Shown: positions 27,102 through 37,127, numbered from the stretch's first letter. The stretch is 64,000 bases of DNA from Pseudomonadota bacterium (GCA_016201105.1 JACQDN010000030.1:1-64000); one strand, 5' to 3'. The notes: generated by a model from the sequence alone, not told the origin. Translations and numbers: made by a program.

Positions 27102-28532
27102 ATGAGCGGCGTTGGCGGCATCAGCGAGGACTTCACTTCCGCCGCGGATTTCCCCGCGGGGCCGACGCTGTCCTTGCGCCACCTGCAAACCGCCGCGCGC
27201 TATCTCCGCGTCAACCTGCTGCCGCTGCCGCTCGTCGTGATCGGCCTGGCGGTGCTCATGCGCACGTGGCAGAGCACGGCAGAGCTGGCGATCTGGGCGG
27301 TCGTCACCATCGCAGCGTGGATGGTGACGATCGGCGTGTTGCGCAGCTTTCTGAAACGCAAAGACGACGCCGGCAACCTGACGCGCTGGACCGCGCTGAT
27401 CTGCGTGACGCTGTTCGTCTCGACCTTTGCCTTCGCCAGCGTGTCGTTGTTCTTCTGGGTCGACAACGAGCGGCTGAACAATGTGCTGCTGTACGTGATC
27501 GTGGCGGCGGGCCTTGCCAATGCCGGCGCGCAGTCCGCGCCGAGTATTCCGGTGGTGACGGCCAATCTGGCGCCTTACTGCGTCATCTTTCTCTATCTTT
27601 CCCTCAGCCACGAGGTCACTCCGTTCAACTATGGCATCGCCTTCCTGCAGGTCTGCTACATCGGCCTGGTTTGCATGTATGCGAGGGCGGTGTGGCAACT
27701 TACGCATGAGATGCTCGTGCTCAGAGACGAGAAGCGCTCTCTCATCGGGCGCCTGCAGAACGCGCTCGACGACGCCACCGGTGCGCGCCGACGCGCCGAG
27801 AGCGCCAGCCAGGCCAAGTCGACGTTTCTGGCCAACATGAGCCACGAATTGCGCACCCCGCTCAACGCCATCCTCGGATTTTCGGAAGTTATCCGCGATC
27901 GCACGTTCGGGGCGGCGGCCATCGAGCGCTACGCGGGATATGCCGGCGACATCCACACCAGCGGCCAACATCTTCTCAAACTGATCAACGACATCCTCGA
28001 CCTCTCCAAGATCGAAGCAGGAAAGCGCGAGCTGTCCGAGTCGGAATTCGATCTTGGTGAATGCGGCCGGGCCGTGCTGCAATTCGTCGAGCCGCAGGCG
28101 CGCGCCAAGAACGTGCGCGTGGTGTTCGAAGCGTGCGCCTGTCCGCGCCTCTTCGCCGACGAGCTCGCGATCCGCCAGATCGTCATCAACCTGCTCTCCA
28201 ACGCCGTGAAATTCACGCCGCGAAACGGAACAGTCTCGCTCAGCGTCAGCCGATCGACGGACGGCGGCGCGGAACTGGTGGTCGCCGACAACGGCGTCGG
28301 GATCGCGCGCGCCGATCTCGATCGCGTCCTGGAGACATTTGCCCAAGGCCGGCACGATATCGTGACGACAGAAGATCGCGGCACCGGATTGGGGCTCGCC
28401 ATCGTCAAAGGCCTTGCCGAACTTCACGGCGGAACGGTGAGGATCGCGAGCGAAGTTGGCGCCGGTACGGTAGTGACCGTCGAACTGCCCGCCGCTCGCC
28501 TGCGCCCGGCGCGCGACACGCGCGCGGCGTGA
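27102..28532 (+). CDS. Membrane sensor histidine kinase
   Basis: The 476-residue protein has about five or six N-terminal hydrophobic segments (roughly 40-205), a short coiled linker, then a HisKA domain with the phospho-acceptor His248 in [19 protein letters not shown]. The HATPase domain shows the N box ([15 protein letters not shown]), G1 (VVADNGVGI) and G2 ([14 protein letters not shown]). It resembles PleC/DivJ-type kinases in its H box. No response regulator gene is adjacent, so it is an orphan kinase. An in-frame TTG lies two codons upstream; ATG is preferred. The signal sensed is unknown. Confidence 0.9.
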   Translation: MSGVGGISEDFTSAADFPAGPTLSLRHLQTAARYLRVNLLPLPLVVIGLAVLMRTWQSTAELAIWAVVTIAAWMVTIGVLRSFLKRKDDAGNLTRWTALICVTLFVSTFAFASVSLFFWVDNERLNNVLLYVIVAAGLANAGAQSAPSIPVVTANLAPYCVIFLYLSLSHEVTPFNYGIAFLQVCYIGLVCMYARAVWQLTHEMLVLRDEKRSLIGRLQNALDDATGARRRAESASQAKSTFLANMSHELRTPLNAILGFSEVIRDRTFGAAAIERYAGYAGDIHTSGQHLLKLINDILDLSKIEAGKRELSESEFDLGECGRAVLQFVEPQARAKNVRVVFEACACPRLFADELAIRQIVINLLSNAVKFTPRNGTVSLSVSRSTDGGAELVVADNGVGIARADLDRVLETFAQGRHDIVTTEDRGTGLGLAIVKGLAELHGGTVRIASEVGAGTVVTVELPAARLRPARDTRAA

Positions 28533-28752
28533 GGGCGCGTTCTGCGGCAAACCAAACCTGTCATCCCCGGCGAGGTTAAGTGGCAAAAAGCCAACACTTG
28601 CCGGGCATTGCGCCGTGAAGGCCACGGCCGCGCGGGCGAAATGCGGTCGCAGACCACGGGAAAATCTGGCTATACTTTAGTTCACGGCCAGGCGGGACGG
28701 GGCGCGCAACCCGGCTCCAGGTCTGTTTGGCCGCGTTGAGGGGAGCGGGGAC

Positions 28753-31212
28753 ATGTTGAGACAGATTGCGGCCGTTGTGCTGGCTGGCGCCATCGCGCCG
28801 GTTTTTGCAACACCTGTGAGCGCGCAAACGGCGACGTCGACGACGAGCGCGAAAACCATCGAGATCGTGCGGGTCACCGCGCGCCGGCGCCTGGAAAACG
28901 GCGAAGCAGTTCCCTTGAAAGTGGATGCCTATTCCGGCGAGACGCTGCACAACAGCGGCGTCACCTCCGCGCTCGATCTGCAGACCGTCTCGCCCACGCT
29001 CACTGTCGCCGGCGATCTGGGCACGCGCGACACCGACGTCTTCACCATTCGCGGCCAGAGCCAGCCGTTCGGCGGCGCCGATCCCGGCGTGCAGACCTAT
29101 TTCGCCGAAGTGCCGTTCAATGCCAGCAGCCAGGGTGCGTTCTACGACCTCGACAATGTGCAGGTGCTGGCCGGACCGCAGGGCACGCTGTTTGGCCGCA
29201 ACACCACCGGCGGCGCCATCCTGTTCGAGCCGAAGAAACCCAGCGATCAATTCGGCGGCTACCTCGACGGCCAGTTCGGCAATTACAACATGCGCGAGAT
29301 TTCCGGCGCGCTGAACGTGCCGTTGGCGGGCGACACCTTGATGATGCGCGTGGCCGGCGATTTCGCGCGCCGCGACGGCTTCACCAAGGACATCTCGACG
29401 GGAAGCCATCTCGACAACGTCAATTATGACGCGTTCCGCGTCGGGCTGACCTGGCGGCCTAGCGACAATTTCGAGAACTATGTCGTCTTCGATTATTTCC
29501 GCGACCGCAATCATGGCACTGGCGCGGAGCTGACCGGCGTCAACACCGCCACGGTCGACCAGCTCATCTCCCAGGTGACCGGCGTGCCGTGCACCGATCC
29601 GACCTGCGGACCCATCGAGGCGGGATGGCTGTTCGCGCTCGGCGTTCAGCAGTCGCTCGGGCCGCGCAAGACGACGACGTCCATTCCCCTCTTCTATAAA
29701 CGCGACAGTTGGGGCATCACCGACATTGCGCGCTACGACATCACGTCCCACCTGCACGTGCGCAATATCTTCGCCTACAGGAGCGACAAGGAGCAGCCGG
29801 CGTTCGATTACGACGGTTCGTTCCTGCCCATCCTGGAAATCCCCAATTCGCGCACCTGGGAATCCAATTCCTATCAGCTGACGGAGGAATTCCAACTCCA
29901 GGGCGAGAGCGACGACAATGCCGTGCAGTGGATCGCGGGCTACTATCACGAGCTCGACCGGCCCAACGGCTATTCCGAAGTCGAGCGTCAGACAGCCGGC
30001 GGACCGGGCGGGCCACTCGGATTCGGAACCACGGAATTCGATTCGCTCAGCAATGGCGGCACCTCCGATGCCGTGTTCGGGCAGGCGAGCTGGAACGTCA
30101 TCGACAAACTGACGCTGACGGGCGGGGCGCGTTACACCTGGGATACCAAGGTCGCGACCTCCAAGAGCTGCATCGAACCGTTTGTGCCGGTCTGTCCGTT
30201 CCCGCTGACGTCCGCGTTCGCCAATCCCACGCTGAAGGACAATTTCCGCGCCCCGACCTGGACGCTCGCCGCCAACTATCAAGTCAGCGACGACACCATG
30301 GCCTACGTCACCTGGCGGCGCGGCTATAAGAGCGGCGGCTTCAACAGCGGCGCCGGCGCGGCCACCGATTTCGCTGAGTTCAAGCCGGAATATCTCACCG
30401 ACGTGGAAGCGGGCGTGAAAACCGGCTGGTCGCTGTTCGGCTGGCCGGCGCGCACCCATATCGACGCTTATTACGGCTGGTATCAGAACGTGCAGAAGAA
30501 CGACCTGATTGCGGTGGAACAAGCGTTCTTCGGTCCACCGTTCTTCACCGTCCAGCCGGTTGCGCTCACCTTCAACGCGGCGCGCGCCACCATCAAGGGC
30601 GTGGATTTCACCTCGACCTTCCAGCCGACCGACAATCTGGAAGTGAACGTGTTCTATTCCTACACCGATGCGACCTACGACAAGTTCGTGCTGCCGCAGG
30701 CTGTGTTCATCGATCCGTTTGGCGGTCAGACGCTGATCGGCGCCCTCGATCACAAGGGCGATCCGTTCGCCTTTACGCCAAGGAACAAGTTCGGCATCTC
30801 GCCGCGCTTGCACATACCGCTCGATTCCAATGTGGGCGATCTTTATATCGGCGGCACGTTCACTTGGCAGAGCAAAGTGTGGTTCACCGACCTCTCCGAC
30901 ATCGAGACGACGTGCTCTGCCTTCATTCGCCCGGTCGTGCCGGGTGCGCCGTATACGTGTCTGGCACCGGCGGGCCAGGCACCCGAGCAGAAGAGCTATG
31001 CGCTCATCAATCTGCGCGTGGACTGGAACAACGTGCTGGGCAGTTCGTTCGATGCGAGCGCCTTCGTGAACAACCTCACCGACAAGACCTACAAGGTCGG
31101 CGCCAATCCGCTACTGCATCTGACGGGCACGTCGGCTTCGATCTACGCCCCGCCGCGGATGTGGGGCATCGAACTGCGCTACCGCTTCGGCGCGGACGCG
31201 GGAGCGAAATAG
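28753..31212 (+). CDS. TonB-dependent outer-membrane receptor
   Basis: The 819-residue protein has a signal peptide ending PVSAQ (about residue 25), a plug domain (about 50-165: TIRGQSQPFGG, FYDLDNVQVLAGPQGTLFGRNTTGGAI) and a long beta-barrel ending with a C-terminal aromatic-rich strand, GIELRYRFGADAGAK. The plug motif VLAGPQGTLFGRN is typical of the large proteobacterial family that takes up siderophores, vitamin B12, or plant and aromatic compounds. The gene stands alone with a GGGGAGCGGGG leader before the start. No regulator or TonB/ExbBD genes are adjacent, so the ligand is unknown. Confidence 0.92.
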   Translation: MLRQIAAVVLAGAIAPVFATPVSAQTATSTTSAKTIEIVRVTARRRLENGEAVPLKVDAYSGETLHNSGVTSALDLQTVSPTLTVAGDLGTRDTDVFTIRGQSQPFGGADPGVQTYFAEVPFNASSQGAFYDLDNVQVLAGPQGTLFGRNTTGGAILFEPKKPSDQFGGYLDGQFGNYNMREISGALNVPLAGDTLMMRVAGDFARRDGFTKDISTGSHLDNVNYDAFRVGLTWRPSDNFENYVVFDYFRDRNHGTGAELTGVNTATVDQLISQVTGVPCTDPTCGPIEAGWLFALGVQQSLGPRKTTTSIPLFYKRDSWGITDIARYDITSHLHVRNIFAYRSDKEQPAFDYDGSFLPILEIPNSRTWESNSYQLTEEFQLQGESDDNAVQWIAGYYHELDRPNGYSEVERQTAGGPGGPLGFGTTEFDSLSNGGTSDAVFGQASWNVIDKLTLTGGARYTWDTKVATSKSCIEPFVPVCPFPLTSAFANPTLKDNFRAPTWTLAANYQVSDDTMAYVTWRRGYKSGGFNSGAGAATDFAEFKPEYLTDVEAGVKTGWSLFGWPARTHIDAYYGWYQNVQKNDLIAVEQAFFGPPFFTVQPVALTFNAARATIKGVDFTSTFQPTDNLEVNVFYSYTDATYDKFVLPQAVFIDPFGGQTLIGALDHKGDPFAFTPRNKFGISPRLHIPLDSNVGDLYIGGTFTWQSKVWFTDLSDIETTCSAFIRPVVPGAPYTCLAPAGQAPEQKSYALINLRVDWNNVLGSSFDASAFVNNLTDKTYKVGANPLLHLTGTSASIYAPPRMWGIELRYRFGADAGAK

Positions 31213-31264
31213 GGGTTTGTAAAGCAGCTCCCCTCGCCGCCTTCGCTAAAGCTACGGCGCCGCT

Positions 31265-31651
31265 TTACGACTGCGGCACCGCGGCGCTCGAGGAGAAGGT
31301 GAGATTGAGGTTGGAGAAGAACGGGACGCTGTAAGCCTTGGTCAGATTGGCGCTGATCGTCGCAACATTGACGCCGTTGGACGCCGCCACCGAATAGGAC
31401 ACCGTCGCATTGCTCATGCCGATGGAGGTGAGATAGCCGTTGACGGCGGTGGCGATCTGGCTTTGCGTCACCGTCTTGTCCAGCGCGGCCATCCGCGCGC
31501 CTTTTTGCACCGCCCAGTCCAGGCTGGATTCGTCCCACATCATGATTCCGAAATAGGCGATGGCGACGAGGAACATCATGAAGACGTTGCCGACGATGGC
31601 GAATTCGATCGCGGCCGTGCCTTGATCGGCGCGAACGAAACGTTTCAGCAT
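31265..31651 (-). CDS. TadE-like pilus assembly protein
   Basis: The 128-residue product has a short basic N-terminus and the classical TadE segment GTAAIEFAIVGNVFMMFLVAI (about residues 10-30), with the Glu that aligns with prepilin-type peptidase substrates, followed by a periplasmic domain. TadE pseudopilins help assemble Flp/Tad pili. It follows a second TadE-like gene on the same strand; the Met at 31666 would make the two overlap by 4 bases. No other tad genes lie in the window, so the rest of the apparatus must be elsewhere. Confidence 0.85.
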   Translation of the reverse strand: MLKRFVRADQGTAAIEFAIVGNVFMMFLVAIAYFGIMMWDESSLDWAVQKGARMAALDKTVTQSQIATAVNGYLTSIGMSNATVSYSVAASNGVNVATISANLTKAYSVPFFSNLNLTFSSSAAVPQS

Positions 31652-31662
31652 GCGCTTTCTCC

Positions 31663-32124
31663 TCATCGCGTCCGCACCGTTTCGGTGACCGTCTTGGTCA
31701 AGGTGTACATATCGCCGCCGAGCGGGGCCGTGGCCGTGGCGGTGACGTAGGTGTAGGGCACCGTGCCATCGGCGCAGAGCACCCCGCAGGTGCCGGCGGA
31801 GCCGCCGCAGGTGCAGGCGGTCGCGACACTCAAAGTGCCGCTCGAGGGCTTGCCGTTCCAGCTTGCGACGCCCAGCGATTGGGCGGCCGTCATGTCGGTG
31901 CCGCCGTTCATCGCATATTGAATGGCGGCGCGAATCGCCGTCTGCATGCGCGAGGAGCCGGTGGCGATGGCGGTCGCATCGGAAATACTCATCGTAGCGA
32001 TGACCAGCACAGGCGCTATCAGCGCGAATTCAACCGCCGAGGTGCCGGCGCGATGTTTTGCAAACCGTTTCGCCGGCGCTGCGCCAAGCAGAGTTCTGAT
32101 CCATCCGCTCATGATCGGTCTCAT
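31663..32124 (-). CDS. TadE-like pilus assembly protein
   Basis: The product is 153 residues from ATG 32124, which overlaps the stop of the TadG-like gene (ATGA); a Met at 32112 is also possible. The TadE-type membrane segment GTSAVEFALIAPVLVIATMSI starts near residue 27. The periplasmic part is Thr/Ser/Gly rich with four Cys residues (CTCGGSAGTCGVLC) that could form disulfides, not present in the sister protein. It is the middle gene of a three-gene pilus unit. Confidence 0.85.
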   Translation of the reverse strand: MRPIMSGWIRTLLGAAPAKRFAKHRAGTSAVEFALIAPVLVIATMSISDATAIATGSSRMQTAIRAAIQYAMNGGTDMTAAQSLGVASWNGKPSSGTLSVATACTCGGSAGTCGVLCADGTVPYTYVTATATAPLGGDMYTLTKTVTETVRTR

Positions 32125-33341
32125 TCGACAAGCGCGACTGAGCCTGGCTCGCCGACATTGGAGATGCCGTGGCTGGCGCAATCGGTGGAGAAGGTGGAAT
32201 TGCCGGAGTAGTAGATGTTGTCCGCCACCACCTGCATGCAACCGCCGCTGCCCGAGAAATTGCCCAGCAGCTGCACTTCCTGGCTGGGGAAATAAATCGC
32301 ACCCGTCATCAGCGAGGAGGCCGTGCCGTTGATCTTGTTGCTGGCCCAGGCCTGCGTGCGGTCGCCGTACATCAGCACGCCGGAATAGGTGCCGGAGGTG
32401 GGCGCAGTGAGATTGACGCTGGCGTTGCCGTTCATCTGCACAGTGGCGCCGCCCGTAAGATAAAACGTCACGCCGGAGCCGGTGAGATTGGCGTTGGCGT
32501 TGATCTTCAGATCGCCGCCAGTGACGACATAGACCCCCGGCGCGAGCGTCACGCTTCCCGACAGCGAAAGTCCGCTGCAATATTTTCCCGGCGACAGCGA
32601 ACTGCTCACGCTGGAACAGCTGGCCGGGATGGTGGGTGCGGGCAGTGAGGCATAGGGATCGGTCGCCGGCGGCGCGTTGCCGATCGGCGCCGAGCAGGAA
32701 TTGAGATGCAGACCGGAATCGACTGAGAAACCGCCGACGCTGAGAGCACACGGCATCGTCGCATTCGCCGAACCGCCGACTTTGAAACTGCTGCTCGAGA
32801 TGGAATCCGAATAGACGTTGCAACTGCTGAACGTCGACGTCGTGTTGCCCCAGAAAGTGATCGCTCCACTTTTGCTCTTGTCGAGCGCCAGCATGCAGGC
32901 ATAGCCCAGATCGTTGTAAGTGGCGACGGCACGGGTGGTGATCGGCACCGTGCCGGTGTTGAAGAGCGAGGTGAAATAGCGCGGCTCGTTCTCCGTGAGG
33001 ATGACTTCGACGGCTCTGCTCGTTTGATGCGTGCCCGACGTCGGCGGGGTGTGGACCGTGATGGTGCCGAGTGTGGATCTCCAGCCGCTCGAGGTGGCGG
33101 TCGACGTCGCGGTCGTGGAGACGGTGGACGAGGAATCGCCGGCGCGCAGTGAAACCGCTGCGTTGTAAGCGGCGGAGTCTACGGCGCCCTGCATATCGCG
33201 CTGACGGAAATACCAATACGCCGTTTCGCCGCCGAGGCCGCAAAAGCCCACGATCATGGGCGTGACCAGCCCCGCAATCATGGCGACGTTGCCTTCGCGC
33301 GCGCTGACAAGTCGCCGCAGGCTCCGCCACATCCACCCCAT
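32121..33341 (-). CDS. TadG-like pilus assembly protein
   Basis: The 406-residue protein has an N-terminal Flp-pilus TadG segment (EGNVAMIAGLVTPMIVGFCGLG, then WYFRQRDMQGAVDSAAYNAA), which anchors it in the inner membrane. The remaining 350 residues are Ser/Thr/Gly/Asn-rich periplasmic sequence with scattered Cys pairs and beta-helix-like repeats (GSVTLAPGVYVVTGGDLKIN). It is the first gene of the unit and starts 41 bases from a CtrA-type site. In Caulobacter-like bacteria Tad pili act in surface attachment and are cell-cycle controlled; the same is inferred here. Confidence 0.85.
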   Translation of the reverse strand: MGWMWRSLRRLVSAREGNVAMIAGLVTPMIVGFCGLGGETAYWYFRQRDMQGAVDSAAYNAAVSLRAGDSSSTVSTTATSTATSSGWRSTLGTITVHTPPTSGTHQTSRAVEVILTENEPRYFTSLFNTGTVPITTRAVATYNDLGYACMLALDKSKSGAITFWGNTTSTFSSCNVYSDSISSSSFKVGGSANATMPCALSVGGFSVDSGLHLNSCSAPIGNAPPATDPYASLPAPTIPASCSSVSSSLSPGKYCSGLSLSGSVTLAPGVYVVTGGDLKINANANLTGSGVTFYLTGGATVQMNGNASVNLTAPTSGTYSGVLMYGDRTQAWASNKINGTASSLMTGAIYFPSQEVQLLGNFSGSGGCMQVVADNIYYSGNSTFSTDCASHGISNVGEPGSVALVE

Positions 33342-33381
33342 GTTTGCCTCCTTCGATGCAGGAGAGCATGGGCCTTGCGCT

Positions 33382-33396
33382 TTAAGCGGGCTTTAA
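33382..33396 (-). promoter_or_regulatory. CtrA-type site upstream of the pilus operon
   Basis: TTAAGCGGGCTTTAA fits the CtrA consensus TTAA-N7-TTAA exactly and lies 41 bases upstream of the tadG-like start. It is part of an 11-bp tandem duplication (CTTTAAGCGGG). Confidence 0.55.
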
Positions 33397-33511
33397 GCGG
33401 GGGCGCGCAATTCGATGCAAGAACGTGCGGAGAACCTTAAAATTGGAGCAATTGTGGTTTGCAGTTGATGCAAATACCGATCTCTTCATCCCAAACCGCG
33501 GATGCACCGAA

Positions 33512-34906
33512 CTATTCTGCGGCAATCGCGGCGGCCGTTCGCCGCTTGCGATCGGCCAGCCAGTAGAGCAGCAGCCCCACCGCGAACATCACGGCAGCGG
33601 CGAGCACGATTTTCAGGAACGCGGCCAGCGGATGGGCTTCGGAGGAACTCGGCACCAATGTGCACACGGTGGCCACGAGCGTCGCGATCTGGCCCAGTGC
33701 GGCAAGCACCAGCGAGGTGCGCGCGCCGCCGGGCGGTGTCCAGGCACCGGGCATGGGCGCGGCGCTCGCGCATTTCCAGTAGACGGCGAACATGAAGATG
33801 TAGGGAATGGTGACGGTGAGCACGCTCATCGCCACCATGAAGTCGTAGGCAGCGGCGACATTGGTTCCGGCCTGGCTCAGCACCACCATCACCAGCATCA
33901 GCGCCGCCTGCAACAGAATCGCGGGAATCGGCGCGCCGGTCTTGGGATTGCGGCGCGCGAAGATGGGGGGAAGAAACGCGTCGATGCCGGCGGCGAAGGG
34001 AAGACGCGCGCCGACGCCGAACCAGGCGGTGAAGCCGCCCAGCATCGCGAGCGCAAAGAGACCGATCGCATAAGGCGCCAGCGCGGCCGCGCCGACATGC
34101 TGCAAGCCCAGGCGCAGGGCGTCGGGAAAGCCGGCCAGACGCGTCAACTCGGACTGCGGCATGACGATGAGAAATGCGGAGGTTCCCAGCACATAGATCA
34201 GGGCGGAGCCGACGCCGACGATGATGAGCACGCGCACGATGGTGCGCATGCCGCCTTCGATCTCGTTGCGCAGAAAGCCGACGGCTTCGATTCCGGAATA
34301 GGCGAAGACGATGGTGCCCCACAGGATCGCGGTGTCGAAATCGAGCGGTGGCACATAGGACGAATGAAGGAAATTCGTGGCGCTCTCGCCCCGTGTGCCG
34401 ATGACAATTGCCATGACCACGATGATACCGAGTACGATCCAGCCGCCGGCAGTGCCGAAATTGGGCAGCCACTTGCCGTATTTGAGGCCAGCGATCTGAA
34501 CGCCGGTGACGAGCGCGGAGATGGCGAGCGAAATGCCGAGATAGAGAAGCGTATCCTTGGGATCGCCGCCGAGGGCCGCCAGGACCAGGCCGCTGAGGAA
34601 ATAGAGGATGCCCGCGAAATAGGGCATCAGGCTGATCCAATAGAACCAGCCGCAAAGAAAACCCGCAAGCGGGCCGAAGGTGTCGCGCGTCCAGGCATAG
34701 ATGCCGCCCTCGCCTTCGAAGCGCGAGGTCAGTTCCGCCGTGGCCGCCGCGAGCGGAAGGAAGAAGACGAAGAGCGCGAGCAGCCACAGCGGCAGCGACG
34801 AGGGCCCGACGGCGGCGGCCACCGCGATCCAGCGCATGCCGGTGCCGATGGCGAGAGAATAAAGCGCGGTGTCGAGGAATTTGAGTTTGGGAGGTGCGGA
34901 GGACAT
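33512..34906 (-). CDS. APC superfamily amino-acid permease
   Basis: This 464-residue inner-membrane protein has about 12 hydrophobic segments. AIGTGMRWIAVAAAVGPSSL, the SRFEGEGGIYAWTRDTFGP motif after helix 2, and WGTIVFAYSGIEAVGFLRNE identify the amino acid-polyamine-organocation superfamily, closest to the glutamate/GABA antiporter-like branch. The C-terminus is short and Lys/Arg rich. Next to it on the same strand is a second APC permease of a different subfamily, separated by a repeat, so they are likely independent units. Substrate unresolved. Confidence 0.85.
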   Translation of the reverse strand: MSSAPPKLKFLDTALYSLAIGTGMRWIAVAAAVGPSSLPLWLLALFVFFLPLAAATAELTSRFEGEGGIYAWTRDTFGPLAGFLCGWFYWISLMPYFAGILYFLSGLVLAALGGDPKDTLLYLGISLAISALVTGVQIAGLKYGKWLPNFGTAGGWIVLGIIVVMAIVIGTRGESATNFLHSSYVPPLDFDTAILWGTIVFAYSGIEAVGFLRNEIEGGMRTIVRVLIIVGVGSALIYVLGTSAFLIVMPQSELTRLAGFPDALRLGLQHVGAAALAPYAIGLFALAMLGGFTAWFGVGARLPFAAGIDAFLPPIFARRNPKTGAPIPAILLQAALMLVMVVLSQAGTNVAAAYDFMVAMSVLTVTIPYIFMFAVYWKCASAAPMPGAWTPPGGARTSLVLAALGQIATLVATVCTLVPSSSEAHPLAAFLKIVLAAAVMFAVGLLLYWLADRKRRTAAAIAAE

Positions 34907-35133
34907 GGAGCTTTTTTGGGTTCTTGCTGGGGAGTTAGAAAAAGAAATGGTTCACGCGGAGACGCGGGCGCGCTGCTGGCGCGCCGCGGAGGTCACAGGT
35001 TCAGGCACATTCACGTACAGCGCAACTCTCTGCTATCTGGTTGGCGCGCTTTGCGCGCCGAAACAAATTGCGAAGTGCGCGAAAGGCCACAACAAACTCG
35101 ACACCTCCGCGGCTCCGCGTGAACCTTTCTTCT
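34907..35133. repeat. Family C inverted pair with GC palindromes
   Basis: GGTTCACGCGGAGACGCGGG near 34950 is mirrored by CCTCCGCGGCTCCGCGTGAA near 35103. Between them lie GGCGCGC-TGCTG-GCGCGCC and TTGGCGCGCTTTGCGCGCC hairpins. No gene is seen. Confidence 0.8.
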
Positions 35134-36558
35134 TCATTCGACCGGCAGCGATGTCGAGCGGCCCATGAAGTGCAAGGTGAGGAACACCGCCGCGCCTGCC
35201 ACCATCCAGGCGGCGCCGGCGATTTTGGCGTTGGCTTCGGCGTTCCACAGCACGTAGCCGATGATGACGAGGCCGATGAGAGGCACGATCAAATGGCGCG
35301 ACCAATCGCGACTCTTTTTGCGCCAGAGGAAATGCGCCATCACCGAGACGTGCAGCAGAAGAAATCCGACCAGCGCACCGAAGCTGACCATCGAGGTGAG
35401 CAGTTCAAGCTCGTTCACCAGCAACAGCCCGAGCACCAGCGTAACCGCCGCAACCAGGAAGATCGCGCGCTCCGGCACCTTGCGCACTCCGTGCACATGA
35501 GCGAGCGGGCGCGGCAGCTTGCCGTCGCGCGCCATGCTGTAGAGCAGGCGCGCGGTGGCGGCCTGCGCCGTCAACGATCCCGCGACGCCGGCAAAGAAGA
35601 CGCCGGGAACGGCCACGAGAAATTTGAGCCAGTAACCGCCGATAGACGTCACGATGTTGTAAAAGGCCTGTTCCGCCGCATCGCCTTTGGCGAAGGCAGG
35701 ATGCCCCAGCACGAAGAGCGAAGCCAGGTAAGTCTGCGCCACAAAGAGCACGGCGGAGAGACAAAGTGACAGCATGGTGGCGCGTGCGATCGTGCGCGAG
35801 CCCCCTGCGGATTCTTCGGAGAGGGTGGAGATCGCGTCGAAGCCCAGAAAGCTCAGCACCGCCAGCGACAATCCGCCGAAAATGATCTGTGGCGTGAAGC
35901 GCTCGGGGTTGTAGAACGGCAGCAGCGACAGATGCGCGCCGCCCGCGTGGTGCATGAGCGCTGCGACGCCTACGATCATGAAGATCGCGAGGATGACGAG
36001 CTGCAGCGCCAGCAGGATGAAATTCATCCGCGCCGTGAGTTCGATGCCGAAATAGTTGATGGCGGTCGCAAACGCGAGCATGCCCACGACCCAGATAGGC
36101 TTGGGAATGAACGGCCAGGTCGCGTGCATCGCGATGGCGACCGCGACGAACGTGAGCGTGGGCAGCAAAAGATAGTCGAGCAGGATCGCCCAGCCGGCGA
36201 CGAAGCCGGCGACCGGCCCGAGGCTGCGTCCGGCATAGGCATAGACCGAGCCCGCCACCGGAAAAGCGTGGCTCATCATCATGTAGCTCAGCGCCGTGAA
36301 AACCATGGCGACGAGGCCGACGAGATAGATGAGCGGCACCATGCCGGCGCTGGCATTGTAGACGATGCCGTACACCGCGATCGGCGCGCCGGGTACGATG
36401 AAGACGAGGCCATAGATCAGAAGATCGAACAGGCTCAACGAGCGCTTCAGCTCCTGCTTGTAGCCGAAGGATTCAAGGCTTGCGCTGGCTCCGTCCGCGC
36501 TCGCCGCCGATGCGGCGACGCGAACATCCGAGGCACTCTCGGCATTTTCTTTCATCAT
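35134..36558 (-). CDS. APC superfamily permease (YjeH/PuuP-like)
   Basis: This 474-residue inner-membrane protein has about 12 hydrophobic segments after a 40-residue Ala/Ser-rich cytoplasmic N-terminus. Motifs include LFDLLIYGLVFIVPGAPIAVYG, AYAGRSLGPVAGFVAGWAIL and FLGFDAISTLSEES, which fit amino-acid/putrescine permeases of the APC superfamily. The start is one of two adjacent ATG codons (36558 or 36555). It ends next to the repeat that separates it from the other APC gene and lies 10 bases downstream of the MAPEG gene, so the two may be cotranscribed. Confidence 0.86.
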   Translation of the reverse strand: MMKENAESASDVRVAASAASADGASASLESFGYKQELKRSLSLFDLLIYGLVFIVPGAPIAVYGIVYNASAGMVPLIYLVGLVAMVFTALSYMMMSHAFPVAGSVYAYAGRSLGPVAGFVAGWAILLDYLLLPTLTFVAVAIAMHATWPFIPKPIWVVGMLAFATAINYFGIELTARMNFILLALQLVILAIFMIVGVAALMHHAGGAHLSLLPFYNPERFTPQIIFGGLSLAVLSFLGFDAISTLSEESAGGSRTIARATMLSLCLSAVLFVAQTYLASLFVLGHPAFAKGDAAEQAFYNIVTSIGGYWLKFLVAVPGVFFAGVAGSLTAQAATARLLYSMARDGKLPRPLAHVHGVRKVPERAIFLVAAVTLVLGLLLVNELELLTSMVSFGALVGFLLLHVSVMAHFLWRKKSRDWSRHLIVPLIGLVIIGYVLWNAEANAKIAGAAWMVAGAAVFLTLHFMGRSTSLPVE

Positions 36559-36568
36559 CGTTGGCCCT

Positions 36569-36997
36569 CTAAGCGGGCAGCAGGTGAGGGATCCAATGGG
36601 TGTCGCGCGCGAGCGTGATGGCGAGCAGCGCGGCGAGACCAAGGATGGACGCAAGCGTGCCGATGACGCCGACGAAACGGAATGGCGTCACGCCGGAACT
36701 GAGCGCAAGCCCCAACACATGCGACAGGCGCACGACGACGAAGCCGAGCGCAAACCAGGGAACGAGCATCGTCCACTGGCCGCTGACTTCGGTGAGGCCC
36801 AGGAGGATCAGGAACAGCGGCGCATTCTCCGCCAGATTGCCGTGCATGCGGATGCGCTTGAGCAGCCCGGGATGCCCGCCGTCACCGAGCCCGGTCTGAT
36901 ATTTTCCCCGGCCCCTGGCGGTGTGCAGCATCAAAAGCATCTGCAACACGGCCAGAACCACCGCCGTGGCGGCGGTGATGTATGGAAAGGAATTCAT
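36569..36997 (-). CDS. MAPEG family membrane protein
   Basis: The 142-residue protein has four hydrophobic segments and the MAPEG pattern: MHTARGRGKYQTG, LLKRIRMHGNLAENAPLFLILL (with the conserved Arg-x2-x-Asn-x2-Glu), and RLSHVLGLALS. Eukaryotic MAPEG members act on glutathione and eicosanoids; bacterial ones are mostly uncharacterised. It is divergent from the marR-type gene, with MarR-type operators in the 189-base gap, so control by that regulator is likely. Confidence 0.85.
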   Translation of the reverse strand: MNSFPYITAATAVVLAVLQMLLMLHTARGRGKYQTGLGDGGHPGLLKRIRMHGNLAENAPLFLILLGLTEVSGQWTMLVPWFALGFVVVRLSHVLGLALSSGVTPFRFVGVIGTLASILGLAALLAITLARDTHWIPHLLPA

Positions 36998-37127
36998 GGG
37001 TGCCCCCTCAAGTCTTCCGACGCTCCGGGGGCATCCTAGAGCATGAATTTGCCATGTCGAATTGGCGCGCTGAAGGCATTCGAGGCGAAAAGGTGGCTCG
37101 AAAGGCACCCATTCAGTAGAGTCGATA

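Noticed and set aside
28576-30813. Long minus-strand open frame (745 codons) across the TonB receptor gene
   Set aside because: It is antisense to a clear receptor with plug and barrel motifs; its translation has only biased Arg/Ala/Gly content as expected from GC-rich shadow frames.
33425-35122. Plus-strand open frame (565 codons) over the first APC permease
   Set aside because: Asp/His/Arg/Gly-rich shadow of a membrane protein gene.
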